Positions 26,701-40,466 of a DNA stretch of 64,000 nucleotides are shown one piece after another. The stretch lies in contig VYZB01000016.1 in assembly GCA_013397455.1 (NCBI GenBank), positions 2,319,179 to 2,383,178 of the forward strand. The letters run 5' to 3'. The DNA is from Crotophaga sulcirostris. Taxonomy: Eukaryota; Chordata; Aves; Cuculiformes; Crotophagidae. Every line of letters starts with the position of its first letter. The first letter of the stretch is position 1. Both the position numbers and the translations under genes were made by a program. A model generated the notes under the pieces. It was not told where the DNA came from, searched no databases, and was given only the letters and a program-made list of their open reading frames with translations.

Positions 26701-29700
26701 CTCTGAACAAATGTGCACAAATATTTTGGAAAAATTCTGCCATTCTTGACTGATTCCTGAATAATACTTGGAAATACAGTCTATTACAAGACCTTTTGCT
26801 CTGGACATTGAAGTGGAGTGAATAGTATTACTGATTCAATTATATTTGTGACTTTTAAAAAATGTAACTACAAAAATTGCTTTGTGGAAAAAAAAATCAG
26901 CATTTAGGAAGAAATTACCTATTAGGTAATAAGAAAAGTAGGTGAATGGGATAATCTACACATTAAAAGCATCTTTACAAGGTACTATGTGTGAGGTTTA
27001 TATGAATAGACTATCAAGACAATATATAGAAAAAACTATGGGTGCTATACAGAAATTAAAAGGTGATTTAAATAGCCATATCTACCTTTAAAATCGGATT
27101 TATGAAAACCTTGTTTCTATGAAAACATGTATACAAAAGGAGATGTTGAATGGGTGACATAGGGAAAAATATGAAAGAGGTTTCTAATTTCAAATTAACA
27201 GATATAATTCTGATTGCCTGCAAGCATTACAAGTTTTTATTCCAGTTTTCAGTGACATAGGGCTTGATCTTGTTTCTTGTTAGTACTGGGGAGTCAAATG
27301 TTTGTGCATCCTTAGAGTTAGTAGGAAAGGCATGTTTTCTTTTCTCTGAATTGAAGCCAGATCCTGTACTACGAGGTTCATGAGATTTTCTGTTTATAAA
27401 TGGCATGCTAGTGACACATTAAGGAGCAGCTGCTGAAGCAAGAGTAGATGTAATACACCCTTCTGACTGAGGCATGGCTGAAAAAATATTTGAACCAGTA
27501 AATCCTACAGAATCCAGGCACAGAAGAGTGACTTTATCCAATTTTCCCCCTTTACTATTTTATCTTTTGAATTATACGTGAGAACAGATTTTGCCACAGA
27601 CTGCCTACTGTTGCAGGTAGTCTACTATCACAACTACTACTGCTGCAGAGAACTCAGGACTTGAGAACTCAGTGCAATATAAAATGAATATAGGAACAAG
27701 GAATAGAACCAAGGACAGCAACAACTCCAGACAAATGCTTTACTCTTGTTTAATTGGCTATCCTTTAAAAATTGCCAGAGAAAGTTGCATATAATGAGAT
27801 CCACATCTGCTAGTGATGTAGTGAAATTAGTCATTACCCGAAAGGAATAAATTTTTTGTTCATGTGTTGCTTACTTCCACAGTAAGACACTTGATAATAA
27901 TATCCCACAGTGACACAAACTTTTTTTCTCTTGATATCTCAGTCAGTACGAAGTTATTTGGGATAAAAGTCAGAGTGATTAATAGCACGCTGCCCACAGT
28001 TTTCAACTGTTCGGAGCAGATATGTAATGGAATACTTGTAATGCCAAGTTCTGTGGTGTGATTGTAACCATCAGAGCAGTCATTTCATGACATTCTTGAA
28101 ACCTCATCTCATTTGAGAAAGAATGATTGCATGACTAACATATACTTTCTTAAAAAACATAATATTACCTACAAACACATTTTTCTGAGGATATTATAGG
28201 TCATTGAAATAAATTGGAGAGTCAAATAAGTACACTTCTTTTTTTCTTACTTAATACCTGTCAGCTACATGATTTACCTAATAATTCATTCTGCAATTTA
28301 GATATATTCTTAAAATTTTCTGAAACTATTATATATAAGTGAAGATTGTATGGCGACTCTTTCTTTCATAGACAATTTTAACAGATTTAAAATAGTTCTG
28401 TATCAGTAATGATAAGTGTCTGACCCTTTGGGGATTTTGGTTCGGTTTTGACATATTAGAATCATTATGGTAGGAATGAAAAAAAATTTTATTATAACTT
28501 ATCATAAATTGTTATTACCTGTTTTGCAGACTCCAGAAATGTTTCATATGTATTAAACGGGTGACGTAACAAATTTCCTTCAGAATTTACCAGAACATTA
28601 TCAGTGAACGTTACATATATTTATGTATACTGTATATGAGTGCATTTCAAAGCTTTTCTTCCTGGTTGTCAGTTTAAATAAAGCCAAGGTTAGAAATGAC
28701 TTTAAAATGCCATGGAACACTTGGGTTTGGTTGCCTGTGTGAAGCAGATTTCTGTAGCAGCCCTGCTCATGTTAGAAAGGAGATTGTAGATCATATTGAG
28801 TGCAACTGGCACTAATTGGCAAACCTGGCAGTTTGATCAGAAAGGGTAAAAACTAAATTGGTAAAGGGATTGACCTACTTTTCTAAGTTAACATCGAAAT
28901 ACTCCACTGAGCTAGTGCAGAAAAATCTGTTGACCCTATCCCTTTTCTATGAAGGGTTTTTGTCTCTGTGACTGTCAATCGAGCCTTTTTCAGTAGCACT
29001 AAAACTACTAATAAATAAAAGTGTAGAAATACACAGCAAAAGACTTGAAATGTCCACATTCCCAAAAGTATCTAGAAGGTCAGACTCTAGATATATACAT
29101 CTGAAATGTATATGATAAAATAGTGTGGTTTGGTGATAGAGTGAGTTTGTCTAGCATCTTCAGTGAGGCTTCATTCAGTAAAACCTGTCCTGTGAGCTAT
29201 GTTTAGGAAAGGGAAGATGGAGATAGGAGGACATTTTCTTCAAAATTTCCCATTGTTTTTATAGGAGAACATCAGAAAACATACTAAAAGTTGGAAAACA
29301 ATAATTAAGTGTCTTGGTATTGCTAAGCCTTCACTAGGCTTTTTAAATCTCCTTAAGTAGGAAATGTATTACATTAATACTTTATTATTCCACCTTGCCA
29401 GGAAAAACATAGGTTTTGCCTCACAAAAGCCCTGTATCTACAGCAGGCCTTGCTGAGCTGTGCCACAGACATATCTCAGTAGAAAACCTTCAAAGGTGTG
29501 TAAGTTATATATTAGTAACTAAGTTTGTATCTTGTATCTTAGCTGTGTCTTAGTTTTAGGCTGATATTTTTATGTGGCGTTTGGCTTGCAACTTCAGTTA
29601 TCCTTGAGTATTTCCAGATCACAGTTTTTCTAGCTTGTCATCTTATATTCAGCGGCTTTGTAGCACCTTTACTGAAAAGATGCAAATACATTTGTATTCC

Positions 29701-31393
29701 TAAACATTGCAATACTTCAACTTTACTTCTTTGCTCTCTATAGGCGTTATTAGTCCTGCAATTGCTGTGCTTTGCTGTTTGGGAAATCACCCTGGGAAGG
29801 TAAACACTGCAGATGAGTGACAGGCCTTTATCACCTTCTCCACCCCCTACCATCCAGCTGGTTGCTTAAGGGACTCCAGAATTTCTGCTTCAATGGATAT
29901 CAAATACCTTTGCAGCACTTGCAGCACACCTTTGCTCACGAAAGAAATACAGGTGAAATTTGAAGATGTGGTCTAATGCATTTACTGTCTTAATATGTTA
30001 GTAATGTGTGTTTCTTTTCACAAGTAAAAAAAAAAGAGGAGAAAAAAGAAATTCTGAGAATCTTTGTGGAAGGAAGTCCCTAAATCTTAGAAAATATCAT
30101 CTGTAAATTGAGGACGTGCAGGCCAAGTCCTTCCTGGCTCTGCAAAGACTATCAACAAAAATTCTTAACTTAGTCAGAAGAGAAAAGGACGAATGCAAAA
30201 CCCATATGTGGTTTATCAGGCAATGTGTTGTTCACAGCCTTTTGACCAGCCATGATAAGAAGTTCATTAAATGTTCGTTTAAACTTATCCAGGAAAATGT
30301 TTTATTCTAGAAATGCAAGTGAGAAATTTTAGTTCAAGATTTGCTAATTTATTTATTCAGATTTATACACAGACTTTTAAGTATTTTGCAGATATTTGCT
30401 TGGGCCTGTGGTTTATGCTACTTCCCATTCTTTTCCATTTAAATAACATTTACTGCTTATGACTTGTAGAGCAGAAAAGCAAACTGCCTTACCTCAGTAT
30501 AAATTGAAATTCTATTAGATTCCAACAGTTAGAGATGTGATCCAAGAATATAATGGCAAACAGTATAAACTGGAAGCTAAAGGTATTTTAGAAAAAATAG
30601 TAGGATTTTCTGCACTAATGCTCCCTGTTCATATGTTACATTTCCTGTATAATTCTTTGAGCTTCACTGAATATTGCAGTCCCAGTAAACTTTGAGTCAT
30701 TAGCTTCAAAGCTATAAGGGAAGACAATTTTATTAGCATTTGTTGTTTTAACCATTATAAATCAATATTTGCCAGCACATTCTATACCATCATATCATCA
30801 TGTTTGAAATACATATAAGCAGTCTTCTACATACACACTATCTTTGCTGGGCTGCAAGAAATTACAAGCAAACCAGAGAGCACACCAGGCCATATTTCAA
30901 GTTATTAATAAAATCTTTTCCTCTTTTCAAAATCCTCTGACACATAACTTTACCAGGAGCATGTTGGTTGCATCTTCAGTGAGCTGTGTCTGTCCATAGG
31001 AAATATATAATATTGGAACTATTGCCTCATCTGTGAAGATGGCATTTGGGATTTTTATTTGCCTCAAGGCATCTGTTGGCCTTTTGCAACATTTTCTTTT
31101 TATTGATGCCCCTAATTGAATGCAAGTGCATATTGCAAAGATATTTTTATTGCCTCAACATTGCCTCCTTTATTTAGAGTAGTGAATATTTAATCTGTCA
31201 CCCTCTCATCTCTTTTGCTGCTCTGTAGAGTGTCGTGTTCTGACTTTCTGTATCTCTAACTGGCCATAAAACCTTCTTTGCACATCCTGATGTTCATCAT
31301 ATGAAACCTTTTCATAAGTAATCAATAATCAAAACTGTGATTAGCTTTTAAGTCTTCTTAGGCAGCTTATTTAAACATGTTTTAACTTGGAAT
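23721..31393. other. AT-rich noncoding stretch, nothing recognised
   Basis: No frame exceeds 106 codons (24,765-25,085, plus; 25,203-25,514, minus), and none carries a recognisable domain. A G run of seven occurs near 25,145. No CR1 tail or other repeat terminus was seen. The segment at 31,030-31,260 is noted in the findings as a possible conserved element. Confidence 0.5.
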
Positions 31394-31414
31394 GAAAAAA
31401 GGAAAGAAGGAAGG
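31394..31414 (+). repeat. Short GGAA/GAAA simple repeat
   Basis: Imperfect copies of GGAA with GAAA interruptions (aaggaaagaaggaaggaa). It is an ordinary microsatellite of the type also seen near 8.6 kb. Confidence 0.8.
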
Positions 31415-31459
31415 AAGAAACCACGGCAGATTGTAAGATGGAGAGTCCTTTAACTACAC

Positions 31460-31640
31460 CGTTATATATGTGTGTGTTTATACTAGTGGACCTCCATCCT
31501 CCTCAGTCAGAGAGGGCTGTTGGTGCTGTTTGTGTTCCTGTGAGTTCATTGTGCTCTGTGTGTTTATCTGTCATCAGTGTGACCGGGTGTGCATATATGT
31601 GGTGTATATGGGTGCTCTGTGTGAATGTGCCTCTGAGAAC
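31460..31640 (+). repeat. Degenerate GT-rich tract
   Basis: TG/TGTG steps dominate the plus strand (for example tatatgtgtgtgtttata and atgtggtgtatatgggtg). The 76- and 78-codon frames over it are rich in Val, Cys and Ser because of the TG composition and are not genes. Confidence 0.6.
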
Positions 31641-31734
31641 ACACCCTCACTATGGGTTGGACCCGCAGACATGAAGCAACAGCAGCCTCACCTCTCTTGA
31701 ACTGTGTACTCCAGCATGGTATGTTTTCCTCCAA

Positions 31735-31845
31735 CTGTGTTGATGATAATAATGATAATAAAGACAATAATTATAACAATAACGCAATAAATTATCATCA
31801 TCATCATCGTGAAGAAGAATAGTAGTAATAAATGTAGTAGAAGAT
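31735..31845 (+). repeat. GAT/AAT trinucleotide block with self-complementary ends
   Basis: The left end is built of GAT and AAT units, the centre of AAT/AAC units and the right end of ATC units, followed by AGT/AAT units. The 10 bases at 31,741-31,750 (tgatgataat) are the exact reverse complement of 31,791-31,800 (attatcatca). Overlapping antisense frames read as poly-Ile/Tyr or poly-Asp/Met, again by composition. Confidence 0.85.
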
Positions 31846-34800
31846 ATACTCTTTCTTGGCAAACATGTTCCATTTTAAAGGTGATCATGACAAAACCTTT
31901 AAAGCTGAAAATGATCACTTACAGTTATTGTCAGAGGTATGACATAGAAGAGATTTAATATCAAAAAAGGGGAGGGATTTCTGATAGCTTACCTAAAATT
32001 ATAATAATCGTGTTGACTCCAGGTCTTGAACAATTCTTGTGAGATGGAACCAGAGAAAGACAAGCAATGTGTGGCCTCTACATTGTTATGCTTTGACGTC
32101 TGTATGTCCAGCTGCCCTGCTGGAGCCTTGTCTATGTGTGGTCTGCCTTCTGCACGTTTAGATACACCTACCTGCTTAGCTCAGAAACTGATAGCTCAGT
32201 AGTCAGTCTGAGGAACATTTCATGCACACCAGCCTGAAATCATCTAAGCGCAGAAAGTTTGATGAAAGTGCATGCTGTTCTTTCACTAACATGAACACCA
32301 GTTAAACACAACTTGATTAAAGGTACCCCAGGTATTTCTGTAAGGCACCTACTTATAAGGGCAGTATTAATACCCTAACTGTGGTAGCTTAAGGGATATA
32401 AGCAAAGCAAAATTTCAAGAAGTAATAGCTTTTACTAGGTATAATTGGAATATGTCAGCAAGTGTTTGCACACGCTTTTGATCTTTTGTCAAGATGCAGC
32501 TTAAGCAAATTCATTCAGGTTTATGCTTCTGGATGGAACAGTTTGAGCAATGAAGTAGGGTGCCTTTGGTCGATCTATACTGTCAGAGAGCTGGGGTCTC
32601 TTGGAGATGGTGTTGGTGCACTATTTTCTGGCTTAAAATGCGGACAGAAAAAGGAACACCCTTCCAAGAAGTACTACAAGAATCATTTCATATTGTACCT
32701 GTGAATGTGAATGTTATACTCATAGGACTAAGTAGCTTACTAGCAAAATTTATTTATTTATTTAAAATAAAAAATTGTGGTCGTCACAATCCTAACTGAA
32801 GTTACAGAAGGACATTGTAACTTGTCTTTAAAATTCTTGATATTTTATATACTATTTGAATTTTCTTAAAGGAATGTTTTCCTTTTAGCTGTTTCCTTCA
32901 AATGCAAAATATTTTATCAATTAACAATTTTCACACAAAAATTGTGAAAGATATTACGCTTCTCATTACTTTAAAAATACCACTTAATTTACTTGTCATC
33001 ATTGATACACTTTTCTGGACAGATCAAAACTTTTCAAGGGAACTGTTAGGTTCAAAACTGGTGGTAATAAAATATTGTGTTGAAGGCTCATAAGTGTATA
33101 AACCCAGTGCCAAATAATCTGTAAAATTGAAAAAAATTAAAGATAATATGTTGGAAACTGTTTAGGTCTACCCAATTCCGTAGTCTTTACAAAAGAGTGA
33201 GTCTGAGACACCTAGAATCCATTCCTTTTCTTTTTGAAGCTCCTGAATTATACTTATTTGTCTGTTGGCCTGTTTCTCTATCAAAAATGTTTATTACAAA
33301 ATTAAAACTGTTTCTGTTTTTCCTCCTGTTTATTTTCCCTGATTAGTCTGAAGGTTTTACTGAGCAGTATCACAATTAGCAATATCTAAAATCATTCTAA
33401 TGCATTTTTCTTCTGATTTTTATTTTATTACTCACAAATGAAAAACATATTGATTGCTGCATTTTGAGGGGGTATGGGACTGAAGTACTGTTTGAATGCT
33501 TCTTAATTTTCTCATGCTTGGATAATGCTACACAGTAAACAAAAGAATGTGGCTTTATCAGCTGAGCAATCTGTAAGCTTTGAGTGCACTGTTAGCTGGT
33601 ACTACTGAATTAATTAATCAAGAGAGGTTACCAGTATGACAAAGGGGCTGAGCAGGGACTCCAGCAGGATTTGATCTACAGGGGACTCTCTCTATCCTAC
33701 CTAATCAGAGGAGGAAGATATCAGTCAGTTTTGAATGTGCTAGGAGCTATACGATATTAGACAATGATAAAGGAGCCTTCAAGCTCATGAAGTCATAATA
33801 TTGTTATCCAAATTTTCCATTATATAGTTTTATGTATTGTCCCATTATACAGTTAACCAAATTTTCCATTAGAAAGTCACTTCTATCCCATAGAAAAATT
33901 TAAAACGGTAAATGAAGTATGGTAAACCCAAAGTCTTGCAATCCACCTATGGGTTGCTGGTGTGAATATTATTGCCCTACTTTGCCTTCATGTGTATTTC
34001 CTGAACTCAACTGTGCAACATGACCTTTACCTTGACAAGTATGGAATTCACTAAAATGAATAAGACAAATAGACCTTATGCCTTCTCCAGATAGATACAT
34101 CTTTATAAGGCAACTTTAGGCTAGAACAGTCTATCAAGTTTTGCTATATTGAACACAAGAAAATAAGCCAGTTGATTACAATATTGCTATCAATATACTA
34201 CTAATAAATATACATTTGTATATGAATTGTGTTAAAATAAGCTTTTTCTTTTATGTTCTTGCAGGATATTTTAATGATTTTAGCTAAATGAAACTGTCGG
34301 CAATCAAGAAATATTTCATGTATATCTAAGCAGATTGTAAGTATTTATTCACAAGGTGCTGTATTACAAGATGTCATAGGAACGTAGGAATGTACTTGTG
34401 GAATTTTTATGAAGGTTATACTATTGTTCTTCCAAATTTTTTATACATCTGTTTTGACAAAGTGCTAAGAAAGTCAAGCTTAGCATATTACCTTTTTTAT
34501 TCTGATTGAAATTTCTTACTGAATTTGATCTTTTGCATTTCTAATAGAATTGTGATGGTCATTAATAACTTCATATTTTTTCAAAACTGTCACCACACAG
34601 AGAGGTTAATTACCTTTGGTGAAAATCAAAAGATATGAAAAGAGCAAGGCTGACAATAAAGCTGAATCTACAAAACACTGACAAGCTAGCTTTCTTCACA
34701 ACTCCACAATATATGTTTCTATAAAATTTTAATGTTAATAGATCTACTTTAGATAGTGATTTAAATATAATGCAATGAAGATTCTTTAGAACATGCATAT

Positions 34801-35478
34801 CAGATGCCCAGCAGAATGCAAGAGGCTACAAATTAATGACACTGGATTCAAGGGCAAGTAAAGGTAAGGGTTTTTTTCACCTCGCCTGACTTAGTTTTCA
34901 AACAATACCTGCTGAGGTTAAGTGTCAATTGAAAAGGATTCTGGGCACAGAACTCTATCTTCTGTTCACATCAATAACTGAGAAAGCTCCATCAGTTGGG
35001 CTTTTTAGCCAGCTTACCTAGATTGTGGGCTGCTTCACCATTTACCTATTGTGATGTTTACCAAACTCTCCCTAGCCCTCTGTGGAAACGTATTCAGAAT
35101 CAGTTCATAGTCAATCACTGACACAGCACTTCATTTAAACAATTGGCTTTCTTCTCTCTGATGTACTGGTGATCTCTTCCTCTCCCTGTCTTCCCTTCTA
35201 TCTTTGTCTTGACTTTTCAATCATGACAGCTAGAGCCGGGCTTAAGTCCTGACTTTATTGTAATTATTATCAGCATTTCCAGTAATGTCAGTAGGAGCAG
35301 ATTTTTACCCTTATTCTTAGTTTATTGCAGATGCATACTGAGTTTTTCATATTCTATTTGGATCAAGATCTTAGTTATTTTAAATACTGTGTGTTAGGAA
35401 GCTCATGAGGGAGGGATAGGATATAGGATATTAGCATTACCTTGGACTTGCGTTTTTTTAAAAAATTTTAAATTTACT
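31846..35478. other. AT-rich noncoding stretch, one faint repeat-like segment
   Basis: No frame exceeds about 80 codons. Near 32,420-32,500 the sequence 'agcttttactaggtataa' followed by 'agcaagtgtttgcacacgc' and 'tcttttgtcaagatgc' has the flavour of an old vertebrate interspersed repeat, but I cannot name it. A 15-bp direct repeat (ccaaattttccatta) occurs at 33,808 and 33,857. Nothing else was recognised. Confidence 0.45.
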
Positions 35479-35850
35479 GATTCGAAGTACGCAAGGCCAG
35501 AAGACATCACTACATCATCTAGTCTGTTGCTTTATATATCATAGGCCATTACATTTCAGATAACCTCCACTGAGCTTGATAATCTACATTTGAATAACAA
35601 TCATTGGCTAAGGCTTATCTTCCAGGAAATATAATCTTCTCTAAAATACACCAGAAGATAGATGATCTATCACTGTCTTTGTTGCTTGTTGCCAAGTTTA
35701 ATAATCTCACTATTAAAAATAATTGTGCTTTACTTCTAATTTGGTTTTTAGTGCCTTCAGCATCTAGGTACTGATTTTTGTTATATCTTTCTGTTCTAGA
35801 TTAAAGAGCCCTATAATACCTATAATTTTCTCTGTGAAAATCAGGGACTT
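35479..35850 (-). mobile_element. Decayed CR1 retrotransposon, 3' end fragment
   Basis: The plus strand is the reverse complement of the 3' end of an old CR1 lineage. Landmarks in the expected order are 'aaggccagaagacatcac', 'catcatctagtctgttgc', 'cataggccattacatttcag', 'ctcactattaaaaataattg', 'gtgctttacttctaatttgg' and 'ctagattaaagagccctata'. The order and spacing match the 3' untranslated region of CR1 copies common in turtles, crocodilians and birds. About 370 bases survive with many substitutions and no coding potential. I infer an old insertion, probably before modern bird orders diverged. Confidence 0.88.
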
Positions 35851-38800
35851 GCTTTCCTGAGGTTTTCTGTGTCTTCACGATACAGTCATTCTGAATGCAA
35901 TCCTGACAAAATTAGATCAAAATACTGTTGTAGAAAAGTGCTTTTCATTTTTCAGCAGAGATTTTGTTTGCAGTGGATTTATGAAATGTCTGTAGGACTA
36001 TTTTTTGCATTCTTTATGCTTTTTTTAATGTTGTATGCTCGCTTTTAATAGGATCATGATGAGAAAACCATACTCCAATTTTTTTTTTCCTGAAGTTTGA
36101 CATGTTAGCGTCGCATTCTGCCAATCCATGATAGAGTTTTGTTCTAACAGAATTCTATAAATTTCCTTTACAAAGAGCGCATCACAATGCTTTCTTGGTA
36201 AGAACATAACTTGGTTTTGAAATAATTTTGAAAGTTAGTTATTGGCTAAAACCTTTGCACACCAGAGCTTCAGATATTATGTGCACTCCAGATATTGCAA
36301 ATCTGTAAATACTGGTAGAAATATTTATCACTTGTGATTTATTATTTTTTAACAACTTCACTTGAAAATTGAATTTATTTAGTTATTATTGGTCCAACAA
36401 AATTTAGTTGAAGAAAGAAGAAATTATAAAAATAGATCCAAATTCATTATTTGATTGTTACTATATAATTACATTGATTAAGAATCAATGAAACAGGGCA
36501 GAAAAAGTTATCAATACATTGTGGAACTGTTTAATAATTACTGTTCTGTATAGTAAATCTGTAAGAGTCCAAATCTAACATCATACCACACTTCTGACAA
36601 GCGTATGTACAGTTTTCCTCTATCGGTTAATGATTTTTTCCAGTCAGTTTGCCTATACTCAATTTAAATACCTTTACCTGAAGTCCAAGTCCTGTGAAAA
36701 GAATTTTTAAATTACAGGGTATGAAGACAGAGACTTCTTGCATGTGCTAACTTTCTCAAGATGTATCCTGATATTTGTCACTACCTGCAACATAAAACTT
36801 CCTTTATCAAGAATTCTCAATATTTTTCAGGCTAAAGTATATGTGATAATATTTTGGTTTAAACTTTTTCAACTTATTTTTCCTTTATTATTCCACTACC
36901 TGACTGTGATGACACAGTCAATTGCTTACACTGAGAAGTCTTGCTGAAAATAATGTGTAATGCCTTAAACGACAGTATAGCAAAACAGTTATGAGGAAAG
37001 TCAGTTTGGTGTGACAGTCCAGGTCTTCATGAACTTTAAACAAGAATTTTTACATTTAATTAGCAAAAAAGGTGACACATCAGCAAAGCAATTGGGAAGG
37101 GATCTTCTCCATAAGTCCAGCAGCATGCTTTGGAGTTTAGAGCTTGCTTAGTAGGCTCTTTGCTCTAGCTTGTACTCCTGGTACTGCAGCAAGGTTTCTT
37201 ATAATTTTAGATCCTTCTTCCAGTTCCACTCATTGTAATGCCTTCCATCACTGTCATTGTTCTCTCTGCTGCCCTGCTAATTGCACAGCTGGAGCTCTGA
37301 CTGGAATGGAGAACTGTATTTGATTTCTTTCCATGAGATCTGTTTTCACATCTTTAGTTTTAACACTTAAAATATAAAGAAATATTACAGCTTGGGAAAT
37401 ATACGCTGCAGGAGAGACAAAGAAATTAAAATATTCAGACCTAGAATTTCACATTTTGATATAAAATTACAAAAATGTTTAATCTATCCATCAAACATGG
37501 GTAGATTAAACATGCGTTATCAACATGGAATATGGCTCATTGTCCTCAAAATACTTTTCAAAACTAAGAGCAGTGGGTAGTAGGATGCACCATATGTGAA
37601 ATCTAATGAATGCACATGTATTATCAGAAAAGTAAACTTAGAATGATTGTGGCAACTGTTTTGAGAGCCAGGGCTAAATTAAAATGTATTCAAATTTGAC
37701 AAAATGAATGAGGAACATAGAGGTACAGAAGAACTGGAAAATTTCCTTTCACTGAATATTTGTTACAAACAGAATATTTACCAACCAGGTCCATCAATCA
37801 ACACTAATGTTGTGTCCCATAAAAATAAAAACAGTATGTTCAAATGTCACAGTATAGCTACATTTGCACACTTTAACCTTGCCCATTTTCCATTTCATTC
37901 AGTAGTCAGACACTGGATGTGCATAGAAGCATAGCATTTCTCTTTGATATTGGACTTAAGCACGCATGCTGCTGCTCTGCAGATCTCTATTCAAAACTGT
38001 TTGCAGTTTTGTGTTGTTTGCTCTTATAAAACTGCTTCATCCACTTAGATTTCTTTATTGCTTTGAACTTTCCTTTGCAGTTTGCATTTCCTGAATAATA
38101 TTTCAGTTTATCCATCATTCATTTTCAATGCAGTATTCTAGCTCAAATAAAAGTAACTAAAAGTTACTCTTAACTGAAAATAACATAAGTTTAGACCTGA
38201 AAAAAGTTTTTTTTTAAAAAAGATTCTGCCTCAGCAATCACTGTCTACAAAATGCTAAAACAAATTCTAAAGCACAATGAATGTTATTCTACAGTACAGA
38301 GTACAGAAATCATAAAAAATGTTCACACTGCAATGACACTGCTGTTGTCACAAGCTGAAAATGCTTTTTCTCTGATCAGGTGAAAATGTATCAACCTTAC
38401 ATTCCTAACAAACATATTCTAAATCACACTATTCCATTACACATGCATATTTTTTCATAATGAAAATGCGATTTAAAATAATTATCATCCTATTTTCTCC
38501 CTGTCTGGATTTTTAGCACAATTATGATAACCCAGTACTATGAGAGCTGCATACAGCAAATACAATTCATATCCATGTGCTCATGCAGCACATCTAGACT
38601 CAAAAAATGCTCCAAATGCTGAGAGTTTTTGATATTGATATTAACTTTACACAAGTCACATGTAGTTCATGTTTTTTTATAAAGAGTCTTTAGGACTATC
38701 ATTGAAATGTTACTATTGTGGTTTAAATGTTGAAATTAAAAAAGACTACAAGCACACTTGTTCCAAGTGCCAGTGTCTCTCATTCAGCCTGGAATTTAGC

Positions 38801-40466
38801 TGTGTCTGAGAATTTGCATGATAAAAGGAAATGATAAATGGACATGGGACTGAAATGTTTGGGAGAGGAGCCTGTGACAGTTCCTTTGAAGCTTTAAGAG
38901 TTTATAATGTAAATAAATATTTAGGAGATTATTAACATTCACAGATTTTACCCCTAAGGCTTTCTGTAAGGTCAACTTTTAAGCAGGTCAAGTGCACAGA
39001 AAGAATCGTAAAATGTATGTGCGTGAACATGTTCAAAGACTTAAGAGAGTCTGGGCTGCAGAATGTTTTATTTGACTTTTAATATGATAGAGTATATGCC
39101 GAATTAATATATATAATTTTTTGGCATCAGATATATTTAACATAGGGCCTTGGAGTTCATAAATTTAAGGAATTCTTAATTTTTCTTATACAAAGTCATT
39201 ATGGTTCCAGAATACCACAACAGAAGAACATACAAGACTGAGAAAAAGATCTTTCAAATGAGCTTTAAAAACAAGCAGGGTGCTATTTTATTATGGCCAC
39301 AAGAAGACGTAACTTATTCCTCAGAAGTACAGTTAAAAGTTCAGAGACTGAACTAACATATTGACTCCAGTGCAAATTAAAATATTAAACTGATAATGAA
39401 ACAAAGACTGCTTCATACAGCTGTTAACTAAAGCATGTCTAAAAACCTGTCCACTTCTTCAGTTATCCAAATGCATTTTAGATGGCTTGAAGCACACTTT
39501 TTTAAAATGGCAAGCTGAGGCAAATGAAGGCCAGTAGAACTCTAATTTCTACTTCAGTTATTAATACTATGATATAATGGCCTCACTTTAATTTCATAGA
39601 AAATAAGTAGATCTACTCAAAATATTTGTACAGGTGTACTGGATTCCAGCTTTTTCTGTGATACTCCATCACAGAATTTTCATGAATGATGATGTAACCA
39701 TTGCTTATGTTAATTATTATAACTTCAATCAGATTTTTGACCATTTGACAGGCATGGAAGTTGACCCTAACAAATGAGTTTGGTAATATTATGTCCGTGT
39801 ATTACTGAATTACTCATACTGTATGCTGAAGCTGCAGAAAGCTGTTAAAAGGTGATTGTCATCTGTAATCTTCATACGTTATATTCCCTAGAAATCTAAT
39901 TCAATTACACCTGTCAAGAATAAATCATGAATATCTTCTGCAAAATCATTATTCCTTTGTTTCACTCACTGTGCTTTGAGGAATCTTTATCTCCCTTTTG
40001 CCTATAATTCAACAATTTACTTCATAAGGAGGAAATTACAAAGGGCATAGTAGGAAAAGGAAAGAAAAAAATCTTAGCACCCTTTGTTGAGATAAGTTAG
40101 CTCAAAAAGCTGAATTATTCATTCATCAATAAAGTCACACCTAGGGAAGTGCAAAGCTTATCACAAAGAGAAGAAAAGAAGTAATTTGAGCTGTTTACTA
40201 ACATGTATAATGCCAACATTGACTTAATTCTGCAAGCATTTCCTTATCAATTCCTTGTTAGAAAATGAGAAATATATTTCCTGACAGTATTTATACATTC
40301 CTTATATAGTAATTTTTCTTTAGTATTTCTCAAACACTCCAAATAGCCATAAATGCTCTCTGTCTATTGTGGTTATGTAGAGAAACAACATTACCACAGT
40401 AATACCAAAGTCATATGGTTCCTCATAGTTTTTAAATAATGAGGTTAGAAGCACAAGCTGGCATTT
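35851..40466. other. AT-rich noncoding stretch, nothing recognised
   Basis: No frame exceeds 76 codons. No simple repeat longer than about 20 bases and no repeat terminus was recognised. The segments near 38,780-39,010 and 39,980-40,230 are complex and TAAT-rich and are listed as candidate conserved elements, without evidence beyond composition. Confidence 0.5.

Noticed and set aside
31650..31918. Ile/Tyr- or Asp/Met-rich antisense frames
   Set aside because: They are translations of a trinucleotide simple repeat.
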